From positions 1 to 9,493 of the forward strand of contig SLLK01000369.1 of assembly GCA_007134115.1 (NCBI GenBank): a stretch of DNA of 9,493 nucleotides. Reading direction: 5' to 3'. How positions within the stretch are numbered: the stretch's first letter is position 1; the number at the start of each line of letters is the position of its first letter. Source of the DNA: Gammaproteobacteria bacterium. Its GTDB lineage: Bacteria; Pseudomonadota; Gammaproteobacteria; UBA5335; SLRW01. The notes below the pieces were generated by a model. The model was not told where the DNA came from and ran no database searches. It worked only from the letters and a program-made list of their open reading frames with translations. This document shows, piece by piece, positions 5,210 through 9,493 of the stretch. The translations under genes were made by a program, and so were the position numbers.

Positions 5210-7531
5210 TCAGGACACGCCCGGGGAGTCTGTCTCTTCGGTCGGCGCCATTTCCGGTGCCGGTTCGGCAAAGCCGCACTCTTTCTGCGGGCAGACCCGT
5301 TCGGTGCCACGACGCTTGGTGGTCTTCACGGTAAGAATGGGCCAGCCGCAGTCCGGACAGGGACCCGGGATGGGTTCGTTCCATACCGCGTACTTGCACT
5401 TGGGATAGGTCTCGCAGGAAAAGAAGATCTTGCCGTAGCGGGATTTACGCTGCAGCAGGTTGCCCTTCTCGCACTCGGGACAGGTCATGCCGGTGTCCCG
5501 CGGTTTTTCCAGCGGTTCTATGTGTTTACACTTGGGGTAGGCGCTGCAGCCGATGAACTTGCCGTAGCGGCCGGTGCGGATGATCAGGTCGGAGTCGCAC
5601 TCGGGACACTGGCGGCCTTCCACCACTTGCGGCTCACTGCTGGCGCTGCCGTCGCCGTGCAGGTCGCGCGTGTAATCACACTCGGGGTAGCCCGAGCAGC
5701 CGATGAAGCGTCCGCGTCGTCCCAGCCGCACGGTCAACTGCTTGCCGCACTTGGGGCAGTCCTCTTCCATTTTTTCCTGGGTGACTTCGGAGCGCGACAC
5801 GTTTTCCTCGGTGTCGTCGACACGCTCCTTGAAGGGTGTCCAGAACTCGGCCAGCAGCGGACGCCAGTCACGCTCGCCGCGCGACACCGCATCCAGCTGG
5901 TCTTCAAGCCTAGCGGTGAACTGGTAATCCACGTACTGCGGGAAGTAACGCGTCAGGAAACGGTTGACCACCTTGCCCACATCCGTGGGGAAGAACCGCT
6001 TGCGGTCCATTTCCACGTACTCGCGGTCCTGCAGCGTGGAGATAATCGAGGCATAGGTGGAGGGCCGGCCGATGCCGTGCTCTTCCAGCGACTTGACCAG
6101 CGTGGCTTCCGTATAGCGCGGGGGGGGTTCCGTGAAATGCTGCGCCGGAATCACGTCCTGCAGTGCCAGTTTCTCGCCCTCTTCCACACGCGGCAGTTCG
6201 CGGTCCTCGTCCTCGTCTTCCTTGCTGTCGTCGCGGCCTTCCTGGTAGACCGCCATGAAGCCGGGGTTGACCATGGTCGAGCCGGTGGCGCGGAAGCTGT
6301 GCTGGTTGCCGGCTTCCAGGTTAATGGCCACGGTATCGAAAGTGGCATGAATCATCTGGCAGGCCACCGTGCGTTGCCATACCAGCTCATAGAGCCGGAA
6401 CTGCTCCTGGCTCAGTCGTGCGCGCACCTGTGCCGGTTCGCGCATCACCGAGGTGGGCCGGATTGCCTCGTGGGCTTCCTGCGCGTTCTTGGAACGGGTA
6501 CGGAAAGTGCGTGGTTTGTCCGGCAGATTGTCGGCGCCGTACTTGTCGCTGACCAGTTGACGGATTTCGTTGAGCGCATCATTGGCCAGCGCCACCGAGT
6601 CGGTACGCATATAGGTGATCAGGCCGACGGTTTCGCCTTCCAGTTCTATGCCTTCATACAACTGCTGCGCCACCCGCATGGTGCGCCGGGCGGTGAAGCC
6701 CAGTTTGCGCGAGGCTTCCTGCTGCAGGGTGGAGGTAATAAAGGGAGCGGCCGGGTTACGCCGGCGCTGTTTGCGCTCGACGCTGCTTACTACCAGTGCG
6801 CCGTCGGCGGCGGCCAGCAGGCGTTCGCGCGCAGCGCTGGCATCGGCTTCGTTGGTCAGGGTGAACTGTTCGAACTTCTCGCCGTCCAGACGCGCCAGTT
6901 TGGCCCGGAACGTGGCCTTTTCGCGGGCCACTTCGGCTTCCATGCTCCAGTATTCCTGCGCGCGGAAGGCGTCGATTTCTTCCTCGCGCTCCACGATCAT
7001 GCGCAGGGCGGGGCTTTGCACGCGACCGGCCGACAGACCGCGGCGAATCTTCTTCCACAACAGCGGCGACAGGTTGAAGCCCACCAGATAGTCCAGCGCC
7101 CGGCGCGCCTGTTGCGCATCGACCAGGTGCGGCGAGATATCACGCGGATTGGCGACCGCGTCTGATACCGCGCCCTTGGTGATTTCGTGGAACACCACGC
7201 GGTATACGGGCTTGTCCTTGAGCGCGCCCTTTTCCTGCAACAGCTCCAGCAGGTGCCAGGAAATCGCCTCGCCCTCGCGATCAGGGTCAGTGGCCAGGTA
7301 CAGCGCGTCGGCTTTCTTGAGCGCGCGCATGATGGCCTGCACATGTTTCTCGTTGCGCTCGATCACCTGGTACTTCATGGCGAAGTCGTTGGCCGGGTCT
7401 ACGGCGCCTTCCTTGGGGACCAGGTCACGCACATGGCCATAGGAAGCCATGACCTCGAAGTCCTTGCCGAGGTATTTCATGATGGTCTTGGATTTCGCCG
7501 GTGATTCGACGATTACGAGGTTTTTGCTCAT
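5210..7531 (-). CDS. topA: DNA topoisomerase I (type IA)
   Basis: Relaxes negative supercoils by cutting one strand through a 5'-phosphotyrosine link, with Mg2+. The 773 residues begin with the TOPRIM domain: E9 in VESPAK and the acidic triad D82, D84, E86 in TDPDREGE. HEAIRPT at 354-360 is typical of the core, and the catalytic tyrosine is Y307 in ITYMRTDS. The C-terminus carries four Cys4 zinc ribbons at about 592-618, 642-668, 684-712 and 725-752, all with four cysteines intact; the protein is shorter than E. coli TopA (865), mainly through a shorter tail. An acidic loop at ~433-451 (DDSKEDEDEDRE) is probably exposed. Eight C in a row code for P469-P471 without breaking the frame. It lies 84 nt after smg with a possible hairpin between, so it may be expressed partly on its own. 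The ribosome binding site is weak. Confidence 0.97.
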   Translation of the reverse strand: MSKNLVIVESPAKSKTIMKYLGKDFEVMASYGHVRDLVPKEGAVDPANDFAMKYQVIERNEKHVQAIMRALKKADALYLATDPDREGEAISWHLLELLQEKGALKDKPVYRVVFHEITKGAVSDAVANPRDISPHLVDAQQARRALDYLVGFNLSPLLWKKIRRGLSAGRVQSPALRMIVEREEEIDAFRAQEYWSMEAEVAREKATFRAKLARLDGEKFEQFTLTNEADASAARERLLAAADGALVVSSVERKQRRRNPAAPFITSTLQQEASRKLGFTARRTMRVAQQLYEGIELEGETVGLITYMRTDSVALANDALNEIRQLVSDKYGADNLPDKPRTFRTRSKNAQEAHEAIRPTSVMREPAQVRARLSQEQFRLYELVWQRTVACQMIHATFDTVAINLEAGNQHSFRATGSTMVNPGFMAVYQEGRDDSKEDEDEDRELPRVEEGEKLALQDVIPAQHFTEPPPRYTEATLVKSLEEHGIGRPSTYASIISTLQDREYVEMDRKRFFPTDVGKVVNRFLTRYFPQYVDYQFTARLEDQLDAVSRGERDWRPLLAEFWTPFKERVDDTEENVSRSEVTQEKMEEDCPKCGKQLTVRLGRRGRFIGCSGYPECDYTRDLHGDGSASSEPQVVEGRQCPECDSDLIIRTGRYGKFIGCSAYPKCKHIEPLEKPRDTGMTCPECEKGNLLQRKSRYGKIFFSCETYPKCKYAVWNEPIPGPCPDCGWPILTVKTTKRRGTERVCPQKECGFAEPAPEMAPTEETDSPGVS

Positions 7532-7567
7532 GTTCCATCAGAGTCGTGCGGTGGCGGGCAAAATGTG

Positions 7568-7597
7568 CCATGCATGACGCTGGTCGTCACGCCATGG
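7568..7597 (-). other. Imperfect stem-loop between smg and topA
   Basis: CCATG (7568-7572) pairs with CATGG (7593-7597) and TGACG (7575-7579) with CGTCA (7585-7589), separated by a small internal loop, around CTGGT. Read on the - strand, four T residues (7563-7560) follow after a 4-nt gap. It could be a weak terminator or attenuator between smg and topA, or chance. No clear -10/-35 pair for topA is visible in the 84-nt gap. Confidence 0.25.
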
Positions 7598-7615
7598 TTG
7601 CCGGACCGGGTTGAA

Positions 7616-8101
7616 TCAGTGGACGCGACCGATGGTCTGATCAAAGACCAGGTCTTCCATCCACGCGTAAGCGGCTTCCTGCCCGGGCAGATTGAACAGC
7701 ACCATCAGGATCACCCATTTGACCTGGTCCAGGTCAATGTCGTCGCTGTCCAGCGCCATGATGCGCTCGATCACGATCTCCCGGTGCGCCGGGGTGAGAA
7801 TGCCGTTTTGCTCCAGAAACATCACGAAACCCAGGCATTCGGCATCGAGCCGTTCGTTCTCGCGCTCACTGTAGATGCGCAGGGCTGCTTCGGTGTGAAT
7901 CTGTTCCTGGCCGGGGGGCTGCTCACGATGGGTGGCCAGTCCTTCGAGCCAGGCAAAGGCCTTCTCGATCTCGCCGTCCATGAACCCGGCCTGTTCAAGC
8001 TCTTCGGTGAGGGATTCGCGGTCGGGTTCCCAGCGCGCCTCTTCCTCATCCATGTAGTTGTCGAACAGGTAGATCAGTACTTCGAGTACATTCTCTTTCA
8101 T
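7616..8101 (-). CDS. smg: Smg family protein (DUF494)
   Basis: A 161-residue soluble acidic protein of the Smg family, whose biochemical role is not established. It aligns along its length with E. coli Smg as I remember it: MYLF-like start (VLIYLFDNY at 8-16), the middle ERLDAECLGF at 83-92, FLEQNG at 95-100, and the conserved end VKWVILMVLFNLPG at 127-140 followed by AYAWMEDLVF. It is largely helical, with no signal peptide; the hydrophobic VILMVLF stretch is too short and embedded to be a membrane anchor. A GAGG ribosome binding site lies 7 nt before the ATG, inside the end of dprA, and the dprA stop is one base upstream, so the pair is likely co-translated. smg beside dprA is a common gammaproteobacterial arrangement. 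Confidence 0.94.
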   Translation of the reverse strand: MKENVLEVLIYLFDNYMDEEEARWEPDRESLTEELEQAGFMDGEIEKAFAWLEGLATHREQPPGQEQIHTEAALRIYSERENERLDAECLGFVMFLEQNGILTPAHREIVIERIMALDSDDIDLDQVKWVILMVLFNLPGQEAAYAWMEDLVFDQTIGRVH

Positions 8102-8102
8102 T

Positions 8103-9254
8103 TCACGACCTCGTGCCTGCCAGCGTGTACCGCCCGCCCGGCGCGGATTCTACCTGTCCCCGAAGCTCCATAAGCAGCAGCATGGAGGAAACCTGTTCGG
8201 GCGTCAATCCGCTTCGCTGCACCAGCATATCCAGTGTGACGGGGTCGTAGCCCATACTTTGGCGCAGCCGCGCATACTCCGGATCCTCGTCGGGGGACGG
8301 CTCTGCAGAGCCTTCTGCGCTGTCAGCGGAAGGCGCCGGACGGATTTGTCCGACCGGCAGCAGTCCGGCAAGTTCCTCCAGGATGTCGTCGGCCGCCTCC
8401 ACCAGCCTGGCGCCGTCGCGAATCAGTCGATGGCAGCCGCGAGCCAGCGGGTTATGGATGGAGCCGGGGATGGCGAACACTTCACGACCCTGCTCCATGG
8501 CCAGCCGCGCAGTAATCAGTGAGCCGCTGCGCGGCGCCGCTTCCACCACCAGCGTACCGATGGACAGCCCGCTGATAATGCGGTTGCGCCGCGGGAAGTT
8601 GGCGGCCAGCGGCGCGGTGCCCGGCGGAAACTCGGTGACCAGCGCGCCCTCGCCGACCACTTCGCGCGCCAGATCGCGGTGCGCTGCCGGATAAATGCGG
8701 TCGGGGCCGGTGCCGGCGACGGCCACAGTGAGTCCACCGGCCTCCAGCGCGCCCCGATGGGCAGCGCCGTCAATGCCGCGTGCCAGGCCGCTGGTAATCA
8801 CCAGTCCGCGTGCGGCCAGATGGGCGGCAAAGGCGCGGGCATTATCCAGCCCGCCGCGGGTGGCGTTGCGGCTGCCCACAATAGCCAGTTGTGGCTGGCC
8901 GAGTACTTCGGGGTCGCCGACCACAAACAACAGAGGCGGCGGATCGGGTACCGCCTCCAGTGCAGCCGGCCAGTGTGTGTCGCCGGGGAGCAGGATATGC
9001 CGGCGACCGGTGTCACGGGCGCCTTCCTGTTGCCACGCCAGATCCTCGCGAATGCGCTGCCAGTCCGGCGCCAGAATACCTTCCAGCGCAGACTCCGGGA
9101 CTGCGTCCCGCAGGCGTCCGCGCCCCGCAGCGAGCACGGCGCGGGCGTTGCCGAAGCTTTGCAGCAGGCTGTTGATGCGGGTGGTGGAAAGCCCCGGTGC
9201 GCGGATCAGCGCGAGCCGGCAGGCAGTCTCGTGCGCGGTCAGTTCATCATGCAT
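8103..9254 (-). CDS. dprA: DNA-processing protein DprA (Smf)
   Basis: Binds incoming single-stranded DNA and loads RecA during natural transformation; it is also widespread in bacteria not known to be competent. The 383 residues show an N-terminal helical region (1-~80), then the Rossmann-like domain: AIVGSRNATRGG at 124-135, SGLARGIDGAAH at 155-166, PRRNRIISGLS at 221-231, VVEAAPRSGSLITAR at 236-250 and EQGREVFAIPGS at 254-265. A Ser/Pro/Asp/Glu-rich linker (~305-325) leads to a C-terminal winged-helix domain (DPVTLDMLVQRSGLTPEQV at 337-355). The ribosome binding site is weak: the nearest purine run, AGGGG, lies ~12 nt before the ATG. The gene follows the LysM-protein gene by 54 nt and precedes smg by one base. 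No broken motif is visible. Confidence 0.96.
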   Translation of the reverse strand: MHDELTAHETACRLALIRAPGLSTTRINSLLQSFGNARAVLAAGRGRLRDAVPESALEGILAPDWQRIREDLAWQQEGARDTGRRHILLPGDTHWPAALEAVPDPPPLLFVVGDPEVLGQPQLAIVGSRNATRGGLDNARAFAAHLAARGLVITSGLARGIDGAAHRGALEAGGLTVAVAGTGPDRIYPAAHRDLAREVVGEGALVTEFPPGTAPLAANFPRRNRIISGLSIGTLVVEAAPRSGSLITARLAMEQGREVFAIPGSIHNPLARGCHRLIRDGARLVEAADDILEELAGLLPVGQIRPAPSADSAEGSAEPSPDEDPEYARLRQSMGYDPVTLDMLVQRSGLTPEQVSSMLLLMELRGQVESAPGGRYTLAGTRS

Positions 9255-9308
9255 GGCGCGGAGTCACCCCTGCTTCCCTGCCGGGCAATGTCGATGTTTT
9301 GCCGGCGA

Positions 9309-9493
9309 TCAGTCCCGGCGCGTACCGGGGTTCATGGCGGTGTCGCCGGTATGCATGCTGCGGGTGGCGCGCATGACCAGCGCATAACTGAGGCGTTCAT
9401 AGGTGCGGAAGACCATGACTTCGCCGGCCGGCTGGTCCTTCAGTTGCACTCGCTCACCGGCGCGTTCGTCGCGAAACTCACGACCGGCCTGCA
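9309..9493 (-). CDS. C-terminal end of a probable LysM peptidoglycan-binding protein
   Basis: A - strand frame enters from the right edge and stops at TGA 9311-9309, giving the last 60 residues of a protein whose body is outside the window. It reads as a basic, hydrophilic tail with VFRTYERLSYALVMRATR (27-44) and then HTGDTAMNP (47-55). This resembles the end of the LysM-domain proteins that sit just upstream of dprA in Pseudomonas and relatives (PA0020 type). No LysM repeat is included, so the assignment rests on position and this tail. It would be the first visible gene of the - strand run; 9255-9308 holds no evident terminator, so dprA may be read from the same promoter. Confidence 0.6.
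   Translation of the reverse strand, partial: QAGREFRDERAGERVQLKDQPAGEVMVFRTYERLSYALVMRATRSMHTGDTAMNPGTRRD

Noticed and set aside
5184..5399. N-terminal extension of TsaC to 267 residues
   Set aside because: The added 72 residues overlap the end of topA in another frame and show no homology; YrdC similarity starts at the ATG at 5183.
5522..7165. 547-codon open frame on the + strand opposite topA
   Set aside because: It is fully antisense to a TopA with every catalytic and zinc-binding motif intact. Long mirror frames are expected in GC-rich coding DNA, and its translation shows no recognisable domain.
8695..9387. 230-codon + strand frame opposite dprA
   Set aside because: It is antisense to intact DprA motifs, with low-complexity Arg/Ser/Ala translation and no domain.
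1..9493. CRISPR array, defence system or toxin-antitoxin pair
   Set aside because: No regularly spaced repeats and no cas, nuclease or toxin motifs were seen; every large frame that is not a mirror belongs to a known housekeeping or envelope family.

Overview
The window joins two DNA segments of different character at about 1386-1400. The left 1.4 kb carries the 3' part of a heme-copper cytochrome c oxidase subunit I gene (ctaD) and the first ~20 codons of the next gene, probably ctaE. Third codon positions there are almost all G or C: only 1 of the first 40 codons after the ATG at 4 ends in A or T. Subunit I has two extra C-terminal membrane helices, as in Bacillus-type caa3 oxidases. The rest, about 1400-9493, has milder codon use (8 of the first 40 codons of the deacetylase gene end in A or T). 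Its proteins look gammaproteobacterial: E. coli-like OxyR, HemF, TsaC, Smg and TopA, in an order resembling the dprA/tsaC/hemF neighbourhood of Pseudomonas. I read the main organism as a GC-rich gammaproteobacterium. The left end is either transferred DNA or, more likely in my view, an assembly chimera; I see no transposase, integrase or terminal repeat at the join.

Layout: 1-1332 ctaD (5' end outside the window); 1332-~1393 the stub of the following gene; 1386-1543 the join and a gene-free stretch with three perfect stem-loops, the first terminator-like; 1544-2329 a lipoprotein polysaccharide deacetylase; 2451-2750 a small cysteine-containing protein of unknown function. All of these are on the + strand. 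From 2729 to the right end everything is on the - strand, transcribed right to left: a LysM-type protein (C-terminus only), dprA, smg, topA, tsaC, hemF, oxyR. The last three overlap by ATGA at each junction and are probably translationally coupled. dprA and smg are one base apart. The promoter of this run lies outside the window.

The - strand run combines DNA uptake and recombination (DprA), supercoil relaxation (TopA), tRNA threonylcarbamoyladenosine synthesis (TsaC), oxygen-dependent heme synthesis (HemF) and the peroxide sensor OxyR. The most notable arrangement is oxyR as the last, coupled gene behind hemF, which would link peroxide sensing to expression of an oxygen-using heme enzyme. 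I found no CRISPR array, rRNA, tRNA, insertion sequence or clearly new defence system. The points most worth checking are the join, the hairpin cluster beside it, the tsaC-hemF-oxyR coupling, and unusual motif residues in the deacetylase and TsaC.
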